Assembly (NCBI RefSeq): GCF_910588715.1
Contig: NZ_CAJURG010000002.1
Span: 168,183-232,182 of the forward strand
DNA: 64,000 bases
Reading direction: 5' to 3'
From: an uncultured Clostridium sp.
Lineage (GTDB): Bacteria > Bacillota > Clostridia > Clostridiales > Clostridiaceae
Made by a program: the position numbers and the translations under genes. Within the stretch, counting starts at the first letter, position 1, and the number at the start of each line of letters is the position of its first letter. Below the pieces are notes generated by a model, which had not been told where the DNA came from, searched no databases, and saw only the letters and a program-made list of their open reading frames with translations. Positions 44,137 through 52,601 of this stretch are shown here, one piece after another.

Positions 44137-44199
44137 ATTATATACTTAGCCCTTTAATTTGAAAACGTATTAATGTATTTAAAACATGTCTAAATGTTA
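44137..44199 (-). promoter_or_regulatory. AraC box and -10 of the symporter gene
   Basis: AACATGTCTAAATGTTA (44183-44199) is 40 bp upstream of TATAAT (44142-44137). A weaker cre-like TGAAAACGTATTAA (12 of 14) lies at 44160-44173 between them. Confidence 0.7.
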
Positions 44200-44234
44200 G
44201 ATTTTTAAACTCACTATAATTTACATATCTTTGT

Positions 44235-44300
44235 AAAAAAATAAATGCTAGAAAGAAATTACTTTACTTATAATTTCTTAATATTAGCATTTATTTTTTA
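44235..44300 (-). terminator. Terminator of the alpha-galactosidase gene
   Basis: AAAATAAATGCTA pairs with TAGCATTTATTTT, and inner AAGAAATT/AATTTCTT arms extend it; T-run outside on both strands. Confidence 0.85.
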
Positions 44301-44313
44301 ATTATTTATAAAA

Positions 44314-46506
44314 TTAGTCTTGAATTCTTTTTAAAGTCCAAGATTTAGCTTGATAGTCACCATTAAGTTCACCAATTTCAAGCCCTATATACATAAGCTC
44401 ATCTCCACCAAAAATCTCATCTGTTTCGTTAACTTTATATAACGAATTTTCATCTAAAGCCTTTAACTTTAATCTCTTTGGCAATACATTAGCTTCTCCA
44501 TACTTTTTAACGTAACTTACTACAACATCATTTTTATCCTTAGACATATTCATCCAAGCAGATTCATTGCTATCAAAAGCAGTTTTTAATCTATATAAAT
44601 CTCCAAACTGAATAGTTCTTCTTATATTTTTATATAATTCTACTTGTGACTTTACTTCTTCTTTTTCTTCATCTGTCATCTTAGTTATATCTAATTCATA
44701 TCCAAAACTTCCTGCCATAGCTACAACCCCTCTTGTATGAAGCGGTGTCATTCTATGAACTTGATGATTAGGAACTGCTGAAACATGGCTTCCCATAGTG
44801 CTAGATGGATATACTAATGATGTTCCCTCTTGAATTTTTAATCTTTCTATAGCATCAGTATCATCACTTGTCCAAGTTTGAGGCATATAATATAGCATAC
44901 CACCATCAAATCTACCGCCTCCGCCAGAACAGCTTTCAAATAAAATATTAGGGAAATTAGTAGTTATATTTTCTAATATCTTATATAAACCTAACATATA
45001 TCTATGAGCAACCTCTTTTTGCTTTTTAGCTGGCCATGCTGGTGAACCTATTTCTGTCATATTTCTATTCATATCCCATTTAACATATGATATAGGTGCT
45101 GACTTTAATACATTTGTAAGCATTTCAATTACAGCATCACAAACTTCATCTCTTGATAAATCTAATATAAGTTGCTTTCTTGCTTCAGATCTTTCTCTTC
45201 CTTCAATATGAATACACCAATCTGGATGTTTTTCATATAATTTACTCTTTGGAGAAATCATTTCTGGTTCAAACCATAATCCAAATTGCATTCCCATTTC
45301 ATTTATATCTGTAGCTAATAAATTTAATCCGCCATTAAGCTTTTCTTCATTTACAAACCAATCACCAAGTGAACAATCATCATTATTTCTTTCACCGAAC
45401 CAACCATCGTCTAAAACAAATAGCTCTATTCCAAGCTTACTAGACTCTTTAGCAATATCTTTTATTTTTTCACTATTAAAATCAAAATATGTTGCTTCCC
45501 AGTTATTTATAAGAATTGGTCTTTCCTTATCTCTAAAAGTTCCTCTACATAATCTTTCCCTATAAAGATCATGGTAAATATGAGACATTCCTGTTAATCC
45601 GTTAGGTGAATATACCATAACAGCTTCTGGTGATTGAAACTCATCTCCTGATTCTAAGTTCCAAATAAAATCAAATGGATTTATTCCAATTTGAGCTCTC
45701 GCATTGCTATGCATATCAACTTCAACATTTGCTAAGAAGTTACCACTATATATTAAATTAAATCCATAAACTTCTCCCTTATCTTCTGTTGTATCCTTGC
45801 TTACTAATGCCATAAACGGATTTTGAGCATGGCTACTTGCTCCTCTTCTACTTTCTATAGATTGTGAACCACTTCTTAATCCAGTTCTAACTATATGTCT
45901 TTCCCTTGCCCATGAACCAGATAATTGAATTAAATCAAAGTCACTATGTCTAAAGTCAACATTTGCACTTAAAACTCTTAATATATCTACTTCTTCATTA
46001 CTATCATTTATAATTCTACAGCTTCTTGTTATAGCATCATAATTTTCAAAAACAGTATATGATAATACTACTCTTAATCCTACTAACTCATCCTTTAAGG
46101 TTATTTCTAAAGTTGTTGCTTCATTTTCATCTTCAACATAAGTTGCTGGTAAACCTTGAAGCTTTTTCTTTCCATTATATATTTCATGACTACAGTATCT
46201 AAAGTCTGTTACTGTTGTCCCATTTGCTAATTTTATTTGAACGGCTGGTGAACGTAAATCTGTATTTCCATAGCTTGGATACTCTTGTGGTATTACTTCT
46301 AAATGAAGTGAATCTATATTATCTAAGTCAGCTAAAAAGCTTCCACAACATCTCTTTTTAACTACATAATCTATTTTATTTGAATTAATTTTTCTTCCCC
46401 AATATAAATTAATTAAATGTCCTGTTTCTAAAACTCTCATTACATAACTTGTGTTTTTTGACTTGATATGAAATAATCTATTTTCTTCATTAAATATAAT
46501 TCCCAT
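44314..46506 (-). CDS. Alpha-galactosidase, GH36
   Basis: 730 residues, the length of the bacterial GH36 enzymes that make tetramers (AgaN/RafA type). It has the loop DDGWFGERNND near 366-376, the nucleophile in KWDMNR (Asp near 478), CSGGGGRFDGG near 526 and the acid/base TSDDTDA near 548. It splits alpha-1,6-linked galactose from melibiose, raffinose and stachyose; there is no signal peptide, so it acts in the cytosol on imported sugar. The start is ATG 46506, behind TTTGGAGG; an upstream in-frame TTG is part of that site. Single-gene unit. Confidence 0.94.
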   Translation of the reverse strand: MGIIFNEENRLFHIKSKNTSYVMRVLETGHLINLYWGRKINSNKIDYVVKKRCCGSFLADLDNIDSLHLEVIPQEYPSYGNTDLRSPAVQIKLANGTTVTDFRYCSHEIYNGKKKLQGLPATYVEDENEATTLEITLKDELVGLRVVLSYTVFENYDAITRSCRIINDSNEEVDILRVLSANVDFRHSDFDLIQLSGSWARERHIVRTGLRSGSQSIESRRGASSHAQNPFMALVSKDTTEDKGEVYGFNLIYSGNFLANVEVDMHSNARAQIGINPFDFIWNLESGDEFQSPEAVMVYSPNGLTGMSHIYHDLYRERLCRGTFRDKERPILINNWEATYFDFNSEKIKDIAKESSKLGIELFVLDDGWFGERNNDDCSLGDWFVNEEKLNGGLNLLATDINEMGMQFGLWFEPEMISPKSKLYEKHPDWCIHIEGRERSEARKQLILDLSRDEVCDAVIEMLTNVLKSAPISYVKWDMNRNMTEIGSPAWPAKKQKEVAHRYMLGLYKILENITTNFPNILFESCSGGGGRFDGGMLYYMPQTWTSDDTDAIERLKIQEGTSLVYPSSTMGSHVSAVPNHQVHRMTPLHTRGVVAMAGSFGYELDITKMTDEEKEEVKSQVELYKNIRRTIQFGDLYRLKTAFDSNESAWMNMSKDKNDVVVSYVKKYGEANVLPKRLKLKALDENSLYKVNETDEIFGGDELMYIGLEIGELNGDYQAKSWTLKRIQD

Positions 46507-46522
46507 GTGTTCCTCCAAATTT

Positions 46523-46536
46523 AAATAACGTTTTCA
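46523..46536 (-). promoter_or_regulatory. Possible CcpA cre site in the alpha-galactosidase leader
   Basis: Minus strand TGAAAACGTTATTT matches TGWAANCGNTNWCA at 12 of 14, a few bases after the predicted transcription start. Confidence 0.5.
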
Positions 46537-46548
46537 TAATATAATAAT

Positions 46549-46611
46549 ATTATAACTTCATATAGATATAATAAATATGCTTATTTGTTATTAATACATG
46601 TCTAAATGTTA
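46549..46611 (-). promoter_or_regulatory. AraC box and -10 of the alpha-galactosidase gene
   Basis: TACATGTCTAAATGTTA (46595-46611) is 40 bp upstream of TATAAT (46554-46549), the same geometry as in the other two units. Confidence 0.7.
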
Positions 46612-46681
46612 CATATATATATGTTCTATGTAAAAATAACCTCTTAATATATTTATTAATAAAAACTTTAAATACTAAAAA

Positions 46682-46724
46682 AGCTATATTATATTGAAAT
46701 CTTTTAATTCAATATGATACAGCT
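46682..46724. repeat. Intergenic palindrome copy C
   Basis: AGCTATATTATATTGAA (46682-46698) pairs with TTCAATATGATACAGCT (46708-46724) with one mismatch and one G-T. It lies downstream of the LRR protein gene on the minus strand. Confidence 0.82.
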
Positions 46725-46736
46725 CTTTATTAAATA

Positions 46737-47438
46737 TTAATTTCTATAAATATTAACTATCTTATCTGCCTTTTTAAAATATGATAAATTAGTGTTAGTT
46801 TCTATATCAATACTCTTAATTTTTGTATTTGAACAATCAAGAATTCTTAAGTAAGTATTTGGACTTATATCTAATTTCGTAATTCCTGTAGAATAGCACC
46901 ATAATCTTTCTAAAAATTTATTGTTACTAATATCTAAATGTTCAATTTTTGTATCTGAACAATCTAATTCCCATAAATCTAAATTTTTACTTACATCTAA
47001 ATCTGTAATTTTTGTATAAGAACAAAATAAAGATTCTAAACAAACATTTTTACTAACATCTAAACTACTAATTTTTACATCTGAACAATATAATTTTTTT
47101 AAATCTTTATTTTCTCTAATGTCTAGTTCAGTAATTCCTGTAGATGAACAATATAGCTTCTTTAAAGCTTTATTTTCACTAACATTTAAGTCAGTAATTC
47201 CAGTATAGCAACAATCTAAAGTTATTAAATTTTTAAAATATTCGATTCCTGTTAAATTAATAATATTTTTCTCAAAACTAACATCAATATCAGTTACTTC
47301 ATTTATTTCTTCATTTGATAAGTAGCCGTCTTTATCTTTATCAAATTTTCTTACATATTCTTCTCTAAATATTACATCTGGAAAGTTCAATTCATTTATT
47401 TCAATTCTCTCTACAATTTCTATACCCCTATTTTCCAT
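46737..47438 (-). CDS. EF-hand plus leucine-rich-repeat protein
   Basis: 233 residues. A canonical EF-hand loop DKDKDGYLSNEE (about 33-44; acidic residues at loop positions 1, 3, 5 and 12) is followed by about seven leucine-rich repeats of about 21 residues, LDxSxNxxLxxLxCSxTxI, one per turn, each with a cysteine. It lacks a signal peptide and membrane segment. Such compact LRRs bind proteins; calcium may gate or stabilise it (inference). AAGGGGG before ATG; separate transcript. Confidence 0.75.
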   Translation of the reverse strand: MENRGIEIVERIEINELNFPDVIFREEYVRKFDKDKDGYLSNEEINEVTDIDVSFEKNIINLTGIEYFKNLITLDCCYTGITDLNVSENKALKKLYCSSTGITELDIRENKDLKKLYCSDVKISSLDVSKNVCLESLFCSYTKITDLDVSKNLDLWELDCSDTKIEHLDISNNKFLERLWCYSTGITKLDISPNTYLRILDCSNTKIKSIDIETNTNLSYFKKADKIVNIYRN

Positions 47439-47757
47439 ATATTATATTCCCCCTTAAATTATTTTCTTTTTCAAACCTTTCCATACCCTATCTGAAATTT
47501 AAACTATAAACTCACTAAATACTATAATAAATGAATTTCATAATATAATTTAACTCTATCCCTTGTAAACATAATTATTGGTCATCAAAACCAACATTAT
47601 ATAGTCTTACATATTTTACATTATATAGAAAATTATAATTAAAAGTTATATGTTTGTCTATGCTTTTTCAATTATCATAAAATATATTTTACTCATAGGA
47701 AAATATCTATTTAATCTCTACATACAATAATTAATTTTTTTAATTTAAAATATAAAA
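47439..47757. other. Intergenic stretch with no recognised feature
   Basis: AT-rich, no open frame with a ribosome binding site on either strand, and no clear hairpin until copy D of the palindrome begins at 47758. It must contain the promoter of the LRR gene, but no confident -35/-10 pair is visible. Confidence 0.5.
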
Positions 47758-47810
47758 AAGGAGTTATATTTATATTGAAAATTTTTAATTCACTACAAAT
47801 ATAACTCCTT
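47758..47810. repeat. Intergenic palindrome copy D
   Basis: AAGGAGTTATATT (47758-47770) pairs perfectly with AATATAACTCCTT (47798-47810); the loop carries the shared TATTGAAAATTTTTAATTCA core. It follows the MBL-hydrolase gene on the minus strand. Confidence 0.85.
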
Positions 47811-47885
47811 ATTAATATATAAAAATTTTATTAATATGCTGTGTAAAAAGTTATTTTTAAATATTTTATTTAATTGTTTTTAATA

Positions 47886-48758
47886 TTATTTTTGAACAAA
47901 ATATATATTTTCTCCATCACTTTTAATAGCTATATCACCACTACTTGTATAGAAGGTTTTTATTTTATATTTTTTTAATAATGAAATAAGCTTTCTATGA
48001 TGATACATAAATTTTGAACAAGTTACAGCTGCATAGTCAGGAGAAACTGAATCTAAAAAGTTTCCTACCTCTTCATTATAAATTCCATGATGAGCCATCT
48101 TTAAAAAGGTATAAGTTCCCGTATCCTCTTTTATAAATTCTTTCATTCTCTCATCTTCAGCATCTGCCGCAAAAAGAAATCTATAATCTCCATAATCAAC
48201 TCCTACTATAATGCAATAATCATTAGATTTTTCATAGCTTTCTTTAACTGCAGGATACATTGTTATTTTTGCACCATTTATATTAGTTACTATATTATTG
48301 TGAAGTAAAATAGGTTCAATATTATTTCTTTCAATTGCTTTAATATAATTTTTATATTGAACTGTACCTTTTTTATAATCAGCTTGAATTAAGTTATCAA
48401 CTTTAAAATTATCTAAAATAGTGGGAGCTCCTCCAATGTGATCTTTATCATTATGAGTTAAAACTAGATATTCTATTTCTTCTACTCCTTTAAAATTTAA
48501 AAATTCCTTTATTTTTTCACTATTTTCATAAAATCCAGTATCTATAATAACAAATTTTCCTTCACATTCTATTAAAATGAAGTCAGATTTGCCTGTGCTT
48601 AATATATTAATTTCAAAAGGCAATGGTACTGTAACATCTGCATCAACCCATCTTTTACTTTCAAACTTTATAAGCAAAAAGTTTAAAATACTACATGCAA
48701 TTACCAAAATCACTATAAATAATCTAATTTTACTCCTTTTTATTAAATTATTTTTCAT
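47886..48758 (-). CDS. Membrane-anchored MBL-fold hydrolase (ComEC C-terminal-like)
   Basis: 290 residues: one N-terminal membrane helix (about 10-30) and a metallo-beta-lactamase domain with TGFYENSEKI, THNDKDHIGG (the HxHxDH-type site reads HNDKDH), AADAEDE and MAHHGIYNEE. The sequence resembles the isolated ComEC/Rec2 C-terminal MBL domain, found also as stand-alone surface proteins. The metal site is intact. The start is ATG 48758 behind GAAGTGA; a GTG three codons earlier is possible. Confidence 0.82.
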   Translation of the reverse strand: MKNNLIKRSKIRLFIVILVIACSILNFLLIKFESKRWVDADVTVPLPFEINILSTGKSDFILIECEGKFVIIDTGFYENSEKIKEFLNFKGVEEIEYLVLTHNDKDHIGGAPTILDNFKVDNLIQADYKKGTVQYKNYIKAIERNNIEPILLHNNIVTNINGAKITMYPAVKESYEKSNDYCIIVGVDYGDYRFLFAADAEDERMKEFIKEDTGTYTFLKMAHHGIYNEEVGNFLDSVSPDYAAVTCSKFMYHHRKLISLLKKYKIKTFYTSSGDIAIKSDGENIYFVQK

Positions 48759-48795
48759 AGATATCACTTCTTAATTTCTAAAATTTTCTTTATAT

Positions 48796-50697
48796 TTATA
48801 TATTATACTCTTTAACTAAATTTCTTATACTTTTGTAAAAATCATAATATAAATCACTTATATACTTAAATAAATTTTCGTTGTATCTTTTTTTATAAAC
48901 CATCAAAATTTTATATCCAATTCTAACTACAAACTCATTATTCTTATCAATAAATTCATTTAAATTATCATCTCTATATTGTAAATTTCTAAGATATAAT
49001 TTTTGAGTTAAAAGAGTTATATGAATTATTAAATCTCTAATATAATTATCTCCTTTACTTTTATTTAAATATTCTCTACTTGTATCAATTAAATATTCAT
49101 CATATTTTAATATTTTTTTTATTAATTGCTCTATTCCATCTTTTAATCTATATGGAAAAATAAACTTATTAGCAAATAAAACTACTACTACTCCTACTAT
49201 CACATAAAAAATTCTATATGCTAATAATTTATTTAAACTTACTGTTAAAGAAGACATACAAATAGAAGCCATTCCAGCAAATAATGAAATTTTATAATAT
49301 TCTTTAAAACCATAAAGTAAATATAGTGATATAATTAATATTAAAATTGTTATCAACTTAGAGTTAAATAAATGAATTACTATCCCAGTAAATAAAATCG
49401 CTATAATATTTCCTTTTATTCTTTCTCTAGTTTTTGAAATTGTATCTTCATAGTAAGGTTGCATAATAGACATTATGGTTATAATAGCCCAAATAGTTTT
49501 GTAATACCCTAAAAACTCTGCTACAAATATAGAAAAAGTTAATGTTATTGCCATCCTAATTGCAAACTTAAATCTTATTGATGAAATATCAAAATACTCT
49601 TTAAATAATTCTTTTGGCTTATCTAAATAAGTTCTTTCCCATTCTTTATAAATTTTATCTGCTTCTTTATTATTTAATAAGTTCGCTTCTTTAAGTTCAT
49701 CTACTATAGAGGTTACTATAAATAATATTTCATTAAATAATTCCGAATCTTTTTTATATTTTTCATTTATAAACTTACTTTTATAAATTACATCATCTAA
49801 TTTACACTTATTTTTTGAATAGCTTATTATCAAATCAATTAATGATAATAAATCTAGAATTTGCTCCCTTGAAATTTTGTTTTTTTCATAATGATCAAAT
49901 ATTTTACTTAAATAAATATTTAAATATTCTATGTTTAAATATAATTTAAATTGTATTGTACCTAAATTAGTAGTTAAATATTTTTTATAACGCGTTATAT
50001 ATACCTTATAAACTAAATCCATCATTATTTTAGAGCAATTTTTAGTTAACTTTTCATCAAATTTTCCCTCTATAATATTTTGAATTTGTTTTTGTATAGA
50101 AAGAAAGGCAGAGTTAACACTGTTTCCCATTACCCTTTTTCCATTGCTCCTCTTTATATATGTACCTAATATAATAACTAAAGCTCCAAAAACTATAGAT
50201 AATAATCTATTAGGTAACTCAGTAATTGAAATATTCATATATTGCGAAAATACATAAAGCATTATAAAAGGTTTATAAAAGGTTGAATCATAAGGAGAAG
50301 TTACTATATAAACAATTAAAAATATCGCAAAAAAATCTACTATTATTCCTGTCCATATATTTAAAGAGGATATAAATGCAATTAAAACTATAATTAAATC
50401 TAAAGTTAATATTCTAACTATTCTATTAAATGGTTTTACATAAAAATTTTGTCTTCCTATTACAGTTGAGGTTAATGCTATAGGAAATGCAAGCATTGCA
50501 TTTTTACTTCCAAATAAAAGTCCAACTCCTAACATAGTTATTACTGCAACCGTTCCATTTCTAATCATTGATGTAACATTTAAATTATACTTTTTAATGA
50601 AATAATCAAACATAAAACTTTTAATCCCTTCTAAATTTATAAATTTATTTTTTGTTTTAAATAAATTTATATACTTAGCTAATTTATTTAATTTCAA
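48796..50697 (-). CDS. FUSC family / aromatic acid exporter-like membrane protein
   Basis: 633 residues with two blocks of about five or six membrane helices (about 40-180 and 370-520) separated by a long cytoplasmic helical domain, the layout of FUSC/ArAE proteins that export aromatic acids. The start is uncertain: the first in-frame codon is TTG 50697 with no good ribosome binding site. It is separated from the MBL gene by about 37 bases and may be co-transcribed. Confidence 0.78.
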   Translation of the reverse strand: MKLNKLAKYINLFKTKNKFINLEGIKSFMFDYFIKKYNLNVTSMIRNGTVAVITMLGVGLLFGSKNAMLAFPIALTSTVIGRQNFYVKPFNRIVRILTLDLIIVLIAFISSLNIWTGIIVDFFAIFLIVYIVTSPYDSTFYKPFIMLYVFSQYMNISITELPNRLLSIVFGALVIILGTYIKRSNGKRVMGNSVNSAFLSIQKQIQNIIEGKFDEKLTKNCSKIMMDLVYKVYITRYKKYLTTNLGTIQFKLYLNIEYLNIYLSKIFDHYEKNKISREQILDLLSLIDLIISYSKNKCKLDDVIYKSKFINEKYKKDSELFNEILFIVTSIVDELKEANLLNNKEADKIYKEWERTYLDKPKELFKEYFDISSIRFKFAIRMAITLTFSIFVAEFLGYYKTIWAIITIMSIMQPYYEDTISKTRERIKGNIIAILFTGIVIHLFNSKLITILILIISLYLLYGFKEYYKISLFAGMASICMSSLTVSLNKLLAYRIFYVIVGVVVVLFANKFIFPYRLKDGIEQLIKKILKYDEYLIDTSREYLNKSKGDNYIRDLIIHITLLTQKLYLRNLQYRDDNLNEFIDKNNEFVVRIGYKILMVYKKRYNENLFKYISDLYYDFYKSIRNLVKEYNI

Positions 50698-50727
50698 TAT
50701 CTAAATTTCATTTATAAATCATAAAAA

Positions 50728-50763
50728 ACTTAGTAATAAACTACTTAATTTATTACTAAGTTT
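50728..50763 (-). terminator. Terminator overlapping the stop of the Asn/Gly-rich coiled-coil gene
   Basis: AACTTAGTAATAAA/TTTATTACTAAGTT perfect 14-bp arms. The TAG stop at 50758-50756 lies inside the stem, so translating ribosomes may delay hairpin formation. Confidence 0.82.
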
Positions 50764-51355
50764 TCTTTTTTAATTCACTTATTTCCTTTTTTAATACTTC
50801 TATTTCATTACATAAATTATTTATACAAGTTTTAAGTTCATTTATTTCCTTTAAGTTTTGTGGTTTATTTTTTGATTTACTACTTTGATTTTGACTACTA
50901 CTGCTACTACTATCCTCTTCATTTTTATCTACAACAATACTTTTTTGTTCTTCATCTGGTTGACTAGTACAAAAAGGATTTGCTACATTTCTATAAATAT
51001 AGTTATAATATCTTCCTGGTCCACCTTGATAATATTGTTGTTGAGCATTAAATACTTCAATTGCTTGACCTACTAATTGTAACCAGTTCCCAACTACATT
51101 TTGCACATTAAATGGCAAGCTTCCTGCCATAACATTTCCTAATAATTCTCCAATTACTAATAAAAGTTGAGGTGGAATATCTTGAAAACCACCTGGAATA
51201 TCACTATCTGCACGTCTTGCAGACTCATCTGCTTCTCCTTGACCATTCCCTGGCTTACAATTATTGCATCCTGAAGAATTTCCATTATTCCCTTCCTTAT
51301 TTCCTGAACAAAATTTAAATATATCCTCCCAACTATTAAAGCCATTTTGATTCAT
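50756..51355 (-). CDS. Gly/Asn/Cys-rich protein with C-terminal coiled coil, near cotJ
   Basis: 199 residues: an N-terminal part rich in Gly, Asn and Cys (GNNGNSSGCNNCKPGNGQG), a central PPQLLLVIGELLGNVMAGSL amphipathic region, a serine-rich linker and a terminal coiled coil (about 165-199, KEINELKTCINNLCNEIEVL). No signal peptide. It is divergent from the cotJ operon, 165 bases apart, which makes a spore coat or crust role plausible (inference). No family recognised. Confidence 0.6.
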   Translation of the reverse strand: MNQNGFNSWEDIFKFCSGNKEGNNGNSSGCNNCKPGNGQGEADESARRADSDIPGGFQDIPPQLLLVIGELLGNVMAGSLPFNVQNVVGNWLQLVGQAIEVFNAQQQYYQGGPGRYYNYIYRNVANPFCTSQPDEEQKSIVVDKNEEDSSSSSSQNQSSKSKNKPQNLKEINELKTCINNLCNEIEVLKKEISELKKKT

Positions 51356-51456
51356 TTCTTTTCCTCAAAAAAACTGTTTACTTCCATTTTACTCTTAAAA
51401 AAAGTATTTGATACAAATTAAAAGTAATAACCACCATAAATCAATTATTAATTTAG

Positions 51457-51487
51457 GTAACATAACATAACTTCTATTCATATTATA
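51457..51487 (+). promoter_or_regulatory. Candidate SigE promoter of the cotJ operon
   Basis: GTAACATA (51457-51464), a 14-bp spacer and CATATTATA (51479-51487) fit loosely the mother-cell SigE pattern GTmATATT-N14-CATACAnT. The cotJ operon of B. subtilis is SigE-dependent. Confidence 0.4.
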
Positions 51488-51520
51488 TTATGTAAAAAAA
51501 CTATGAAAGGATGAAGACTT

Positions 51521-51670
51521 GTGAATAATATCGAAAAAAATGATTATGCAAAAGCTATAATTATATTACAAAAGTACGAAAATCTTATAAATCCAGCAAC
51601 TTCCTTAAAGTTAGGTACTATATTTAAAGATTTATATAGACCTTATACTAAACATGATAAAAAATATTAG
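51521..51670 (+). CDS. cotJA: Spore coat-associated protein CotJA
   Basis: 49 residues from GTG 51521 (AAAGGA site) to TAG 51670. The central TSLKLGTIFKDLYRPY segment is the CotJA hallmark. It is the first gene of the cotJA-cotJB-cotJC unit, and its stop lies 11 bases before the CotJB start. CotJ proteins form a small complex under the coat of the forespore in the mother cell. Short and easily missed. Confidence 0.85.
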   Translation: MNNIEKNDYAKAIIILQKYENLINPATSLKLGTIFKDLYRPYTKHDKKY

Positions 51671-51681
51671 GAGGTATTATT

Positions 51682-51930
51682 GTGTCTAAAAATGACTTAC
51701 TAAACGAAATAAAAAAATATCAATTTTATGCAGTAGAGTTAAACTTATATTTAGATAATTTTCCAAACAATCCAAAAGCAATAAATGACTATAAAATAAT
51801 TTCTAAAAAACTTGATAGTTTAATTATGGAGTATGAAAAAAACTTTGGTCCATTAACAAACTTTGGTTCTGCTTATTTTGAAAATCCTAATGCTTGGGTA
51901 TCATCTCCTTGGCCTTGGGAAAATTATTAA
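51682..51930 (+). CDS. cotJB: Spore coat protein CotJB
   Basis: 82 residues, GTG start behind TAGGAGG. It has the family pattern: a helical N-terminal half and a C-terminal NPNAWVSSPWPWENY tail, rich in aromatic residues. It is needed with CotJC for the complex at the spore surface. Operon with cotJA and cotJC. Confidence 0.9.
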   Translation: MSKNDLLNEIKKYQFYAVELNLYLDNFPNNPKAINDYKIISKKLDSLIMEYEKNFGPLTNFGSAYFENPNAWVSSPWPWENY

Positions 51931-51947
51931 GGAGGTATATTTATTTT

Positions 51948-52508
51948 ATGTGGTATTATGTTAAAACTTTAGAATATCCTATAAATTTAAAATGTAATGA
52001 TTTAAAAATGGCTAAGTTTCTTATTTCTCAATATGGTGGCCCTGATGGTGAATTAAGTGCAGCATTAAGATATTTAAATCAAAGATACACTATGCCAACA
52101 GAAAAATCAAAAGCTTTATTAACAGATATAGGAACTGAGGAACTAGCTCACGTTGAAATGATAGCTACTATGATTTATCAATTAACATCAAATGCTTCTT
52201 TAGAAGATTTAAAAAAGGCTGATTTAGCTGCTCATTATACAGATCATGGTAGAGGATTATATTATGCAGATGCACAAGGCAATCCTTGGACAGCAACTTA
52301 TATCCAAACTAAAGGTGATGTTATTGCTGACCTTCATGAAGATATGGCTGCTGAACAAAAAGCTAGGGCAACTTATGAATGGCTTATTAATTTAACCGAT
52401 GATCATGATATTAGAGAAATCTTAAAATTTCTAAGACAAAGAGAAATTGTTCATTTCCAAAGATTTGGTGAAGCTTTAATGGATGTTCAAAATAATATTA
52501 AATGCTAA
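51948..52508 (+). CDS. cotJC: Spore coat manganese catalase-like protein CotJC
   Basis: 186 residues, ferritin-like four-helix bundle. The dimanganese ligands are visible in DGELSAALRYL, GTEELAHVEM and EQKARATYEWL ... REIVHF. The start is ATG 51948, after AAGGAGG; an earlier in-frame ATG at 51894 lies inside cotJB. CotJC is a manganese catalase-like component of the spore coat. Last gene of the operon. Confidence 0.92.
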   Translation: MWYYVKTLEYPINLKCNDLKMAKFLISQYGGPDGELSAALRYLNQRYTMPTEKSKALLTDIGTEELAHVEMIATMIYQLTSNASLEDLKKADLAAHYTDHGRGLYYADAQGNPWTATYIQTKGDVIADLHEDMAAEQKARATYEWLINLTDDHDIREILKFLRQREIVHFQRFGEALMDVQNNIKC

Positions 52509-52540
52509 TTAACTTTCAAAATCTTTTATTATAAAAATTA

Positions 52541-52593
52541 AAGGGTTATATTTTATAGAAAATTTATTAATTCACTCTAAAATATAACCCCTT
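52541..52593. repeat. Intergenic palindrome copy E
   Basis: AAGGGTTATATTTTA (52541-52555) pairs with TAAAATATAACCCCTT (52578-52593) with one bulge. Shared terminator of the convergent cotJC and BaiN-like genes. Confidence 0.82.
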
Positions 52594-52601
52594 TTTATTT
52601 T

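Noticed and set aside
51157..51345. Alternative frame within the Asn/Gly-rich gene near cotJ
   Set aside because: Same-strand shifted frame without start signal; the 199-residue frame has a good ribosome binding site and coherent domains.
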